DNA from: Cavia porcellus
Taxonomy: Eukaryota > Chordata > Mammalia > Rodentia > Caviidae
Assembly (NCBI RefSeq): GCF_034190915.1
Contig: NW_026947499.1
Coordinates: 4,773,950 to 4,837,949, forward strand
DNA: 64,000 nucleotides
Direction: 5' to 3'
Shown here in pieces: positions 51,205-62,035 of this stretch. Positions within the stretch are counted from its first letter, which is position 1, and each line of letters starts with the position of its first letter. The notes beneath the pieces are model-generated. The model was not told the origin of the DNA and did not search any database. It saw nothing but the letters and a program-made list of their open reading frames with translations. A program made the translations under genes and the position numbers.

Positions 51205-51565
51205 ATTCTAGACAAAGGGTGTCAACTCCAAAGTCATGGGTCAGTGTCAGTCTACAGTCTGTTAGGAACCAGCCACACATCAGGCTTAGAGATGCAGGTA
51301 GGCTAGGGAAGCTCCAGCTGTATTCCAAGCCACTCCCCATGGCTCCATCCCTGCCTGAACTCCACCTCCTGTCAGACTGTTGAAGCCATTAGATTCTCAT
51401 AGGAGCATGGACCCCACCATGAACCGTGCATGCAGGGATTTTAGAAAGCTGCTTCCTCAAATCATCCAGAAAACACCTCGGCCCCCTCTCCCATCTGTGG
51501 AAAAATATCTTCCACAAAACCAGTTCCCAGTGCCAGAAAGGCTTGAGACTGCTGGTCTAGACTAC
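51205..51565 (+). mobile_element. non-autonomous hAT-type DNA transposon remnant
   Basis: 'ctgttaggaaccagccacac', 'caagccactccccatggctc', 'aactccacctcctgtcagac' and 'cattagattctcataggagc' are the internal blocks of a widespread mammalian MER-type element. 'gtggaaaaatatcttccaca' then 'aaccagttcccagtgccaga' form its right end. It looks like an internal-deletion derivative with no transposase coding. The superfamily placement is from memory. Confidence 0.65.
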
Positions 51566-51749
51566 CTTTCTCAAAGGTGAGAGAGCCTGGCAGGTGGGAG
51601 ACATATTCCAATAAAGTGAGCAGCATATGGAAAGACCCAGGAGTGAGAGAAGTGTGGCCCCTCAGGGACCACACAGTGCCCATTGTGACATCAGAGCCTT
51701 CCAGGCTGCAGGGAGAGGCCAGAGAAGAGGGGCTGGCAAGGCCAGATTC

Positions 51750-51895
51750 TATCAGCTATGAGCTGTGTGACCTCCAGTAATTCAGTCACTACTCTGAATT
51801 TTTAATTTTCCCAGTGTGAAAGTGAAGACAATGGAGAATCACAGCACCCACTACTCAAAACCCCTGCACACAATAAATGCCCTAATTGGTGCAAG
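51750..51895 (+). repeat. MIR SINE
   Basis: 'agctatgagctgtgtgacct' followed by a degraded pyrimidine/purine block and 'acaataaatgccctaattgg' fits the MIR order. Confidence 0.55.
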
Positions 51896-52378
51896 GCATA
51901 TAACACAGCATCTGCCTGCAACAAGGGCAGCACCTGTGGTGGTGCTGGTCTCCATGGCGACTGCTGCTCTTTCCTGGGGAGGGGTGGGGAGAGAAAGCTC
52001 CTTACAGGTCGCAGGTGTGCTTTGGCTCTAGTAGGCTATATATGGATGGCCACTGCAGGAATTGGACCAGATGGATTGGATCTGTAACTGAGAGAGGCTG
52101 ATGTGAAGAAGCAGGAAAGTGATTTTCGGGGCAAGAGAACCTCAGACAAAGGGGTCTGCTAGAAGACTATTTCCACCATTGTGTCCTTCCTACTATGAGC
52201 CAGATGCCAAATGGCTGGAATCTGGCCGTAGAGGACAAGACAGGGCTCCCCCAAGAGTCTTCAAGCCTGGGAGCATGCCCTGGGAACCTGCATCTTGAAG
52301 GAGTAGGTCCTGGCATGGGGTCCCTAGCCCCATTGGTGTGTTCTGTGCAACTCAGGCAAACAAGGATATTGCCCTACA
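51896..52378. other. unassigned non-coding sequence
   Basis: Nothing recognised. Confidence 0.5.
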
Positions 52379-52525
52379 CCAGGGGTTGGTGAACTCAGGG
52401 TACTTGGTAGTGAACAGATTGGGCGGTGTTGGCCCTGAGGTTGCTAGTACTGCTTCTCCACATGGCCACTGGAATGTGAGCAGGCAGAGCTGTGTTCCAG
52501 TAAAACTTAGTTTATACAAACAGAT
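52379..52525 (+). mobile_element. short hAT-type DNA transposon remnant
   Basis: It opens 'caggggttggtgaactcagg' and near its right end has 'gctgtgttccagtaaaactt' then 'agtttatacaaacagatg', the layout of a common 'caggggtcggcaaact' element. Internally deleted and without coding capacity. Confidence 0.6.
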
Positions 52526-53236
52526 GTAGAGGAGGAGAGTGGAAGGGCTCATGAGATGTTTAGGAGATGGAATCATAGAATTTACAGACTGATTAAAACA
52601 ATAACTTCAATAAGTCTTCAAATATGCCATGTCCATATGGGAAAAAATTAGTCTTTGTCTAGATTGTAGTCCATTCCATAAATTTTTCATAACTACAAAG
52701 CAATGATTTCAGACTGAGGTTGGCAAATCATTAGTCCATCATCATGTGGATTCACAGTGGGTCAGAATTATCATATTAAAAATATGCACTGCTGAATAAT
52801 AATAAAATGTCATTTGGTATTAAAGTTAAATAGGTTTGCTATGGTTATATTAGTAGGGAAAACTATTTAAGACTTTTTTTACGCAGGCATGTGTATGATA
52901 AATGGAATAGAAAATGCATGTTTTACTAGGGGCAGGGTAAAAAGAATTAAAAAGCACCAGTGTGGTAGAGTGAGCACTGCACTAGGAGGTGGAAATACCT
53001 GGTAGGTTTTAATTCAACTATTATTTATGAGATATGCATATACATTTCACATCACCAGATCTCAAAAGTCTAGTTTGTAAATTCTCTTATGGTTTAGCAT
53101 AAGTCAGGCTGCAGTATAGAAACTAATGGAGGTTTGAAGAGAGGTAGAAGAAAATAAAGATTATAATTGTGTTAGACCCAGACCAGTTGTTCTTTCTAGC
53201 ATAGCATAGCATGACAGGCAATTAACATGGGAACCA
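52526..53236. other. unassigned AT-rich sequence
   Basis: Nothing recognised. Confidence 0.5.
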
Positions 53237-53377
53237 ACCTTTCTTCCCCTCCCCTCCTCTCCCTCCCCTTCCCTTCCCTTTCCTTCTGTTCCCTTCCCTT
53301 CTCTTCCCTTCCCTTCCCTCCTTACCTTCCCTTCTTTTCCTTCCCTGCCTTCCCTCTCTATTTTCTCCTCCTCTCTC

Positions 53378-53420
<43 letters not shown>

Positions 53421-53445
53421 CTCTCCTCTCCTCTCTTCTCCTTCT
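53237..53445 (+). repeat. CT-rich tract with pure (CT)n
   Basis: TTCCC/CCTTC-type polypyrimidine leading into uninterrupted CT repeats at about 53384-53418. Frames across it are Ser/Leu/Phe- or Arg/Glu/Gly-rich artefacts. Confidence 0.95.
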
Positions 53446-53499
53446 TTTTCTTCCTATTTTGTCTAGATTTTGGTCCCTCCTGTTGTGGATCCCTCCTGT

Positions 53500-55350
53500 T
53501 TGGTCCCTCCTGCCCATGGTTCTGACTCCCTGAAAGGTTTTCTCACAGCGGGCCACTCCTACACTCTTGGCATACAGTGGCCCCTTTAAGAATCTATAGG
53601 TGTCTGGGTAGATTTGTGCTGGATTGTTTTTCTGAGCTTTTTAGATTGAATTGGTACCTCCCTAAACACCTCTGGTGGTCGTGACTGACAGCTCTGTAAG
53701 GACTCTGGGGCCTGAGGAGTCAGCTCTTCCCATAGAGGGTCTGCCTTGGTGGGAGTAGGACTACTGGAAACATTTTTGTTTCCTCTGTGGTGTTTTTGTG
53801 AGCTCTTCTGTAATGGATATAAAACTAACTGAACAGTTTCAGGCTGAAGAGTTCTCAGGGGAGACTGCTCCTCTGCCATGTACCCATCCTTTGGAAATGT
53901 GGGCATCCTCTTTAGTGTGGAAGAGAGGAAGGATTTGTAGTCAATTGTCCCGGGTGGGCTGATGTGTCTGGAAGACTGCAGTCAGAAGATTGATTATTGT
54001 TTGCAGTTTGCTGAGTAGGAGAGAGTATGATATTCCCAGCTGAGGAGCCCAGTGTGACTGAAAGGCTCATAGTACAAAACAGGTGGCTGGTTTGGTCCTC
54101 CTTGGTTACCAGGATATACCAAGAGAGGCATCCAGAGAGGTGTCACATGTAATCAGTGGCTGATGGGCTTGGTTTGGGCGGCTCCTGAAGGCTGGGTGGC
54201 ACCAAGTGTAGGGCATCAGCAAGGGCAGAGTGTGAGCAGTAGAATCTGGCAAGTGGTTGATGGCTGGTTGGGAGATGCCTCTTGAGATTGGTAGCCATGG
54301 TATTGGTGGGTCTGGGTGGTTGCCCATATACGTAGTGAGGAAGTCATCCTTCAGGTCACCAGGCAGGACAGTATGAATCTTTTTAGCCTCTGAAGACCTC
54401 TTTGTAGGGGATTTGTCATCTGGTTGATAAGTTTTTACCACTAGGAGATTCTTTTTCTTGACAGGTGCAGCCATGAAGCCAGGATAGGAGACTTTGACAT
54501 AGATTTAGTCAAAGATCAATGTAGAGAAACTGATCAGGATGGCCCTTTTGGCTGAGTTCAATTAATTGATCCTAAACCTGGTGGCAGCTTCTATATTCAG
54601 GGTTCCTTCAGGTGACCAAGCAGGACAATGGCATCATCCATCAACTTCATAGTTGGGGGCTTTGTTTTTTACTCCATAGTTGTCCAAAAATCTTCTTGAA
54701 GTTTTGAAACGTACAATCATGGGGTAAAGGGTTTATTCTGGCTTGCACCACCCACCTGAAAGAGGAACTCACCTATCTGCTTGCTTTTGGCTACATTGGG
54801 GCTGTCCAGACTATAGGAGAAGCATTGGTAGACTCTCCATCTTGTCCTCTCAAGCCATTAAGTAGAGTTTGCCAGGGCTGCTGGCAAACACATCCATGGG
54901 ACTGCAGGTTAAGGCCAATCAAGCTCCATAGCTCTGTGACTTTAGCTGTGGAGCACAGATGGAGTGACTTCCTGCTCATGTCGTCCACTCTCATCCAGTC
55001 CACACATTCACCCTCAAGCACAGAGATGTTAATGCATTTTAGCCCCCAGAAACTTTAGGGGAGTTTCTGCCTGGCACAGAGAGGGGATGAGCAGCCCCTC
55101 CTTCATCCACAGGGACAAATTTCTGACAGAATGACTATAGAGCTCCCTGAGGTGGTCCTAACTTGTCTGTAGGGGGTTGTACTTTGTTTCCTCTCAGGTC
55201 TGATGAGGTTTCTGCTGTTGAGCAGGGACTCCCAGACTGAACCACTAAGGAGACTCCAAAAAGAGAGTTCAAGGGTGAATCTTCTCTTCTGCAGGTCAGA
55301 GGGAGTCTCCACTGTCACCAGCATCTGTCACTGTCTTCCCATTCAAGGAA
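53500..55350 (-). pseudogene. possible decayed retrocopy of an unrecognised gene
   Basis: Four open stretches lie in order on the minus strand: 55324-55103, 55021-54791, 54474-54106 and 53906-53586. Between them the frame shifts or stops, but protein-like composition continues. Segments include DSGDSL-type and serine/threonine/proline-rich stretches, for example KSPTKRSSEAKKIHTV and SQKHHRGNKNVSSSPTPTK, and each open piece ends or restarts close to the next. There are no splice-like gaps. This suggests an intron-less copy that has decayed. I do not recognise the parent, and no A tail is visible at the expected end, where the CT-rich tract lies. A set of chance frames is the alternative. Confidence 0.3.
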
Positions 55351-57082
55351 CTAAGACTGTTGCAGAACCAGTGCTGTTCTGAAAGGAAGATGCTCCACAC
55401 CACAGAGTAGGAAGGCAATCATATACCACAACGGTGGGCTGAGGGGGATCATTCCCAAACCATCAGCGGTGAACTTCAGTCAGGTTAAGCTTGGATAGGA
55501 TTTACAAGCAGGAAGCACAGAAAGGGAGAACATGAAGTTTAGTTCAAAAGCCTTAGTCATCAGTTACTAAGTGGGTCACTCTTGAAACAGGTTGGTGGGA
55601 ACAGGATGCACCTTTAGTCTTGGGAAGCACAGACAGTGCAGCTCCACCCAGCCAGCCTGACCTTGTTTTGTTTTGTTTGTATTTAGGTTTTGTATAGAAT
55701 GAGTACATCTTGTTGTCTCACTGCATTAGTCAGGCAGGGAGAGCTTAATGTTTTAAATTTCTGTTACCTGATATCCTCCCCCAGAAGCCCACCTGTAAAA
55801 CAAGGGTAGTAAAAGGAGTTACTGTCTCAGGTTTCTTCAGTGATTGATAAGCTAGAAAAGGTGGAATTTGCAAGAAGATGCTCACACGGAGCTCCCAGGA
55901 AAGCGCCAGATTTCAGCTGTGATGCACTCATGACTGACCCCGATTATGCACCACATTTCATCCGTGAAGAAGGCCAGAAGCCTAGCCTCACAGATGTGAG
56001 TGAGCTGGCAGGTAAGTGTCACTCTCCTCCTGCCTTTGCTAATCCAAGCAGCTACAAGCTGGCAGATGAAGGGAGCTGTGGTTAGCAGCAAACTCGATCC
56101 TCTCAGACAGTGCCAGCCCAAGGTACAGACAAAGGGTGCTGTTCACCATGAGCACTTCTCAGGTTAGTTTACTCTGCAGCACCTGAGAGCATGTCACACC
56201 CCTGTCCCAGCCTTCCTCTCACCTGCAAAGTCATCCTCACACCTAGAAATCCTGCTTTCTCTTGACTCTCCCATACCGAGGGATTCATGGCCTCAGAAAA
56301 CTTGACACATTGAGCCATCATGAGCACCAAAACTAAGGAAAAAAAAAAAAACACTCATTTGATTGTGTTTCTGGAGATTTTCTTTTTTTTTCCCTGATGT
56401 GTTTACAATGCCTCTCTCTTGTATAGACTCTTTGACATAGTAGCCCTGGAAATGGTGTCGTAAAAGTGAACTGAGCTGCTATAAACTGGCTCACAGTGAA
56501 GTGAGAGAGAGCAGTCTAAGACTGCACTTCTCAGGCAGCAGGGAACTCCTGGCTCTGAGATCCTCCTCTCTGATTCCAGGATCTGCAATGGGACTTAGGT
56601 GACACAAATGGAGTCAGAAGGTACCCCGTTCAGATCTCTGGGAACAGAGTTGTGAGTGCAGCATGCAAACAACCCGCTTGGTGAACAACTTTCCCCTCCT
56701 ATCCAGACCACTTTAAAAGGCAAAGGAGGCAACCACTGCAACAGACCACAAAGCAGAGCTGTCTTAGTATCCACAGAAAAGACAAAAGGAAGCCATCATT
56801 TCCCAAAGAAGCCCTGCCCTTGCCTGGAGCCTTCTCCTCCTTGAGATGCAGATTCCAGGGATGCTCAGGGATGTCTCAGGAGCAAGAAGGTTCAAAGGAG
56901 CTTAGTCTACTGGAAGGCAGCTCCTTCATCCTGAGGCCCTAGCTCCTCCTTGAGGCACAGGCAATTCATGCTCCTTCTGCCAACACACATGGGGCCCAAG
57001 GACATGCCCTGCTGATCAGCAGCTCCATTAGGAGGATAGAGGGGACTGCAGACCACCAGTGGCTGGCATCACTGATGCAGAT
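55351..57082. other. unassigned non-coding sequence
   Basis: An A12-type run near 56339 and T-rich stretch near 56382 are the only simple features. No gene recognised. Confidence 0.5.
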
Positions 57083-57094
57083 CTGTGTGTAGGT

Positions 57095-57126
<32 letters not shown>
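57083..57126 (+). repeat. (GT)n microsatellite
   Basis: GT repeats interrupted by AG near the left end. Confidence 0.95.
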
Positions 57127-57729
57127 ACACTTCTATGCATGATTTCCTGACTGTAGGCATCACCCCTGCCTGGGCCCATTCCTCTTTATAAGTGTTCCTT
57201 CTCTCAGTATGTCTTGCCTTTGTTTCTCCTGGCTTTCTCCAACCAAACATGGTTTATGGCTTGCCATACACTTCCTGGCTAGGGACTGCAGCCTCTCTGA
57301 CACTTTCTCTCTCTACTCTTCCCAGGTTCACATGAATCCAGCCCCGTCACCCTGATTCTTTACAATCAGTGCTGGAGAGCTTGCCTCTGATGTGGGGCTT
57401 TTCAGGGCCTTTGGAAAGTTCATTCCCAGGGCTACAGGTATTTTGGAAATGGTCAGCTGTTTTCTGACACCACCATTGAGGGCCTTATTAATGATGGATC
57501 TCTTCTGCAGACTGTAGACTCACACACTTGTGCTGGGGGCTCAGAACCAGTGAGTCGCTCAGTGATTTATCCCAGTGGGGCCTTCCACAGGGGCTTACTC
57601 TTAGAAACAGGTGAAAATATTTATTACTGAATGCAAGAGGGGATAAACATCATAAAAAAAAATAAAGCATGGAGTGGTAGTGGCCTGACATGGCAAAAGT
57701 TCCTCCTGGACTCATGCTGTGCTGAGTAT
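57127..57729. other. unassigned non-coding sequence
   Basis: Nothing recognised. Confidence 0.5.
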
Positions 57730-57935
57730 CATCATGACCTCGCACTCCATGCTAGCTATGTGACTTGCTCATTTATTCTCCGAAGATCTAGATAGTGAGT
57801 GTCACTATCATCCTACATGATCAGAGAGGAAGCCTAGGTAGAGTTAGGTGGAATGACTTCCCCATGGTCACACGGGGATCTGCAGAGGTCCGGTCCAAGC
57901 CCAGGTGGTGTCCAGTCCTTTGTTCCTGTCACTTC
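57730..57935 (+). repeat. MIR SINE
   Basis: 'ctagctatgtgacttgctca', 'gaagcctaggtagagttagg', 'ccatggtcacacggggatct' and 'ggtccaagcccaggtggt' follow the MIR consensus order. Confidence 0.75.
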
Positions 57936-59849
57936 TCCCTCTGAAGCTTGTTTGGGTTGATCTTCAAGACATTCCTGAAGAGAACATCGTCCTGTTACTG
58001 CATGAGATGCAGGTGGTAAGTGATGTGTAAGCCATCAGGTTTGGGGACAGCAGTTCCCCATGACTTCCAGACCCACAACCTTTATAGTAAACACACCCTA
58101 ATGTCCTGAGAAGACTCCAGGCCTCTCACAGACTCACAGGGAAGTATTGGCAGGCACCTGCCATGCAGCATGGGAGGACGTGAGCAGATACCTAGCTGGG
58201 ACCAGAGTTAAACAGTGCTGACGCTATGGTGTAGTCACTCCCTTTCTAAATCTCTCTCAGCCCATCAGGACATGATGGAGAGGAAGCGTCTTTTGGGTGC
58301 TGGATACTTTAATTCCACTCCCCCTCTGGAAATGTCCCTCATGTAAGAAGCATGCAAGCCACAGCCACAGGGGACCCAAAGAATGCTCGAGGAATTTAGT
58401 CACCTGGGATTGTTCTTTGACTTTAGTTCTTATCTTTCATTTACAAAATAGTCATACTGTTTGTTCACTTATGGTAGCAACAGAAAGTTTCCTTTTCACA
58501 CGTTGATTCAAATTAGAAAAACAGAACATGGTAAGCACATAACAGGTGATACTAATATATGTCCATACCCCAAATGTGATTCTATGAACATTTAAAAATA
58601 CGGCATTATTTGGATTAGGGTGCGGGGTAGGACTTACTGGCTTGTGTGTCTTTGACTCTGGCTGCTCCTTAGATGAGAAAATGCCACCATTTTCTTGACC
58701 TCTGCATGTCCATGCCACACACTGCCTGATATGTCAGTTCTCGAGACCTAAGTTTAATTTATTAACTGATGTGCAATGCAAGGCCATGCTCAGAGGGATC
58801 TGCGGATGCCTGGGCCCTCCTCTCTAATTCTTTAGTGGGCCAGTGGTGCTCTTCCCTTTAGGGGATCCACAAAGGGAATCACTTATCATTGTGACCTCCA
58901 GCACAGGGCAGCCACTTTCTTTGGGAAGCTCAGTAATTAACTGTCTGTTCAAAAAGCCACATTTTCAAAATAATAAAAGAAAAAAAAATAATCCAGAACG
59001 ACTCCTACTGGACTGTAATGGACCAGTGCAGTGAGAAAACCCAGGTGCTATGATGGTTCTGACTGGAGGTCTTTGCCTCTTGGGAATGTTATCAGGTAAG
59101 GGGCAAGGACCAGGGACCAGCAATTTGCTTTTCCTGTGTGGTCTGAGTCCAACCTTGTGGCTCTCATCCATTCACTCGATATTCACAGATCACATTTTTA
59201 AACATTGATCTGTCACAGCCCAGAGAAAATTCACTTTCTGGGCTTATTAGTATCAAGCCAAATTATGAAGACTCTCTTCCTCTTGCAGATGGATTGCATT
59301 AACCTACAGCCATCCTTAAAGACTTCTCTGGAAGGAGCAAGTGTCTCTTCAGGTCAGATCACAAATGTGTTTCCTGAGAAGGGTTATTAATATACCATAC
59401 CATAGGCAGAGCTGCTGAATAATTCCAAGTACTATGAAATCGGGTCAGCCTGTAATCTGCATGTTCTCTAATCCTTTCTCTGGGCCCCTGAAGCTTTCTG
59501 CTTGTAATGTTCACTGACATGGCTGGCTGCACAAGAAATGGCTGCAGTTCTTTCTGACTGTGTGGATTTGCTTCTCATATCTTAGCCCTGCAGAAAATAA
59601 TATGATTGTTGATGATGTCTCAAAATCCTGTGCACACAGGAAGGCTTGCGACTGAGTGCTTGGGGCTGTCTATGGCAATTCTGTGTTCTAACTAAAAACA
59701 CAATGTCAGGTCCTCCCAAGCAGCTGATGGGCCTTTGACATGTCTTGTAGAACAGGTTGGGTCTCTGTAGCCCAGCACAAGGTATATTTTGCAAATAAGA
59801 GCCACAAACTCCAGAATCACGGATGCTAGTAAAATGTGTGATCGCTCTC
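57936..59849. other. unassigned left flank of the retrovirus
   Basis: No gene recognised. The last six bases before the insertion (59844-59849, GCTCTC) are the left copy of the target duplication. Confidence 0.55.
59844..59849. repeat. target site duplication, left copy
   Basis: GCTCTC, identical to 62657-62662. Six base pairs is the size made by betaretrovirus-like (class II) integrases. Confidence 0.9.
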
Positions 59850-60271
59850 TGTCGATGTCGCTCCTGGCCGGCAGGAAGGACACACGACAAAGTCTGGCAG
59901 TGGACAACCTTTTCTTTTATTTTCCTTCTCCGTACAGCCTGCCCTGGGATCGCTCCCAGCCGAAGCCTCCTTTGGTCCGCTCCCCGCGGCTCCTTCTGGG
60001 CTTCTACTTCCGGGCTTCTTCTTCCCCCCCAGGGGTGGCACCAGTATATATACGGATACAGTGTCCAATCATGTTAAAGTAAGCAAGGCAAGCTGATTGG
60101 CTAACATCATCAGTTGCCAGGCAGACTATATTGTTGAGCGGGTTGCTTACGCGGTAAGCAGGAAACTAACGTGCTCGATGGGAGGGGTAATCTACCTCAG
60201 GCTTTACTCTTTACTACAGGCCTCACGTCCGCCAAGTGAGGCGACCGGGCTCGGGGCTGCGGCTCCCAACA
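59850..60271 (-). repeat. 3' LTR
   Basis: 422 bp, starting TGTTGGGAGCC at 60271 and ending CGACATCGACA at 59850 on the minus strand. U3 has two CCAAT-type boxes and a TATA-like run (complement of tatatata at 60045-60052). The poly(A) signal AATAAA is the complement of 59916-59921. Identical in layout to the 5' LTR, with two substitutions. At 60053 this copy has the base that makes a CpG, where the 5' LTR has T. Confidence 0.97.
59916..59921 (-). terminator. poly(A) signal of the 3' LTR
   Basis: AATAAA on the minus strand, about 66 bp from the LTR end. It would end the proviral transcript. Confidence 0.75.
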
Positions 60272-60285
60272 TCTCCCCCTTTTTT
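60272..60285 (-). other. polypurine tract
   Basis: Minus strand AAAAAAGGGGGAGA directly abuts the 3' LTR start. This is where plus-strand DNA synthesis begins in retroviruses. Confidence 0.9.
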
Positions 60286-60767
60286 ATTTTTTTTATAAAT
60301 GTGCGCATCGTAGCCCTTCCTGGACTGGGTGCAGAGGCTTATGCCCTATGCGTAGGCCCACCGTAGGTCCTTGGCTTAGACCCTGGTCGGCCGTCCCATG
60401 GTCTGCCAAGGCCCTGAGGCCCTCGTCATTTTTCTAGGGCCAGGCACAAACTGGACAGAACCTGGATGCACACAAGCTTGCACTCATTTCCTCTCCGTAA
60501 AGAAATCCCCTCGGAGAGAAATTTAGACCTGGGCAGCATCTAACAGTCCAGCGGCTTACGTGCAGGATGGGGTAGGGCCTGGCTTAGGTTGAGTCGCACC
60601 GGGGGAGTACGCTCTTACCCGTCATTGACTCTCCTACCCAGCTATGTCATAATTTTTTAGAGGAGGAGTGTGGGAAGCTCACCACCCCTAGACTCGGTCG
60701 TAGGCTAGGCGAGCGAGCCATGCATATGCCTGAGGATCTTCTTGTCCATTTTGGGCTACCACTATTT
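60286..60767 (-). other. proviral 3' internal region without env
   Basis: About 480 bp between the integrase remnant and the polypurine tract. No long frame and no membrane-protein-like sequence is seen, so env is absent, as is usual for IAP-type elements. Confidence 0.65.
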
Positions 60768-60959
60768 CTATTCATCTTGTTGGTTGGTCTGTGATGGATC
60801 TCCGGTAGGGCAGGTCTGATCTTCAGTCGAGGGCTTTGTCGCCTGTGTCAGTCTCTCCGGTACCCACAGTGGTTCTCGTCCCGATTCCTGTGGGAAAACA
60901 CAAACCGCGCCTCGGTTCCAGCTGACCACTGGATCCGGGCCCATCCATTGTCCTGTCAT
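60768..60959 (-). pseudogene. pol: pol remnant: integrase C-terminal domain
   Basis: A 63-codon frame contains [18 protein letters not shown] and then LWVPERL, the small beta-barrel DNA-binding domain found at the C-terminus of betaretrovirus-like integrases, followed by a polar tail to the stop codon. The catalytic core, zinc-binding domain, reverse transcriptase and protease are missing upstream. The methionine at the frame start is internal to the domain and not a true initiation site. It has no function on its own. Confidence 0.8.
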
Positions 60960-60994
60960 AGATAACCGCGCCTTTGGAGGCAGGCCTTGGCTTA

Positions 60995-61006
60995 CTCCCC
61001 CTTTTT
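60995..61006 (-). other. internal copy of the polypurine-tract core
   Basis: The plus strand ctcccccttttt here is identical to 60273-60284 at the true polypurine tract. It forms the right flank (in element orientation) of the SINE insertion. Confidence 0.7.
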
Positions 61007-61144
61007 GTTTTTTATTTTTTATTTTTTATTTTTATCTTTTTTTTTTTTTTTTTTTTTTTTAATTGGTACCAGGGATCGAACTCACGACTGCCTGCTTGCA
61101 AGGCAGGCGCTTATGCCACTGAGTTAAATCCCCAGCCCCTTTTT
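60998..61144 (-). mobile_element. ID-type SINE inside the provirus
   Basis: On the minus strand, GGGGCTGGGGATTTAACTC, a tRNA-like A box (ACTCAGTGGC) and B box (GAGTTCGATCCC) are followed by GGTACCAATT and a long A-rich tail (complement at 61007-61060). Flanking ccccttttt at 60998-61006 and 61136-61144 is the likely 9-bp target duplication. One end overlaps the SINE's GGGG start, so its exact edge is ambiguous by up to four bases. It has the same orientation as the provirus. The intact boxes and long tail suggest a recent insertion. Confidence 0.85.
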
Positions 61145-61162
61145 CCTCGACCGGCGTTTTTC

Positions 61163-62035
61163 TCAGCCTGCTCGGGCAGAGAACTCTGTGTACCAGGCTC
61201 GCCAATCTAGGTAACTACCCGAGGGCAGACACGCCTTTGCCAGCTGAATCCAGTCCGCGGGGGTGAGGGGCCCAGAAGACAGGTTCTCCAGCATGGCAAT
61301 GGTGTAAGGCGCAGTTGGCCCAAAGGTTGTAACTGCATTTTTAAGTTCTCTAATCTGCTTTATCTCAAAAGGCTCCCATGCATTACGTCCCTGGCCCATA
61401 GCTACTTGTACAGGAAATATCCCATAGGGGCCACTATCTATCCCAGGTGGTGGATGTACCTCATGAGACAAACGTCCCCCCTGCCAAAGCCGCCTGTAAA
61501 AATACCGACCCGCCGGCGGCGGAGCATAAGACGGCGGCCGTGATTGGGCGGAAAATGGGGGCCCGTGCATCACTTCCTGTTCTGGCGAAAGGGGAGGGAG
61601 CTCCCGGGCGGCCGCCTCGCGGCGAGGGATCGCCTCCAGGAACACCCCCCAAGGTGGGGCGGAAGGCTTCGCCTCCCTCTTGCGCCGGGGAGCGCTCAGG
61701 AGCTCCCTACTCCTCCGCAGACCAAGTTGAGCGGAGCGCAATTCGCGGCGCAACGCTGGGAAAGAACCCTGCGACTCCTTATTGAGCGACTTAGGCTCCT
61801 GACAGCTGGTCTCTTTGGCCTCCTTGCCATTCAACTTTCCCTCGTCCTCGGAGTCAGATGACTCCGAGGCTAGAGCCCTGTCCTTCTCCTTAGCATCTTT
61901 GTTCCCCTTGACGGGCCCCTCTCGGGAGCTCCCCGACTGGGCCTGCTCAAATACCCTGCGTACTTTTGTAAGCTCTTGAGAGCTTTCTCCACAACCACCC
62001 TTGCTCTTAGTGTTGCTACCTAGCATGTTTCCCAT
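61163..62035 (-). pseudogene. gag: gag fragment: N-terminal gag to start of capsid
   Basis: A 290-codon frame starts MGNMLGSN, a possible myristoylation start. It continues through a charged, Glu/Lys/Ser-rich stretch (about residues 10-100), an Arg-rich section, and a Pro-rich linker with the late-domain-like PPSY near residue 168. It then enters a betaretrovirus-type capsid N-terminal region (about residues 210-285: ELKNAVTTFGPTAPYTIAML, then LTPADWIQLAKACLPSGSYL). The tryptophan-rich globular matrix core is not apparent, so part of matrix may also be lost. The frame ends at a TGA at 61165-61163. Coding-like sequence continues a little in another frame and then stops at the SINE, so both a frame break and a large deletion disable it. 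The start codon is the first ATG after a leader of about 180 nt. Confidence 0.85.

Noticed and set aside
53161..53556. 131-codon Arg/Glu/Gly-rich minus-strand frame
   Set aside because: Low-complexity translation of the CT-rich tract.
59789..60366. Plus-strand frames repeated at 62207-62793
   Set aside because: They are the two LTR copies read antisense. The duplication is explained by the provirus.
60286..60767. Possible env gene upstream of the 3' LTR
   Set aside because: Less than 500 bp, with no long frame, signal peptide or membrane segment.
61447..61861. Plus-strand frames of 105-112 codons inside the provirus
   Set aside because: Antisense shadows of the GC-rich gag fragment.
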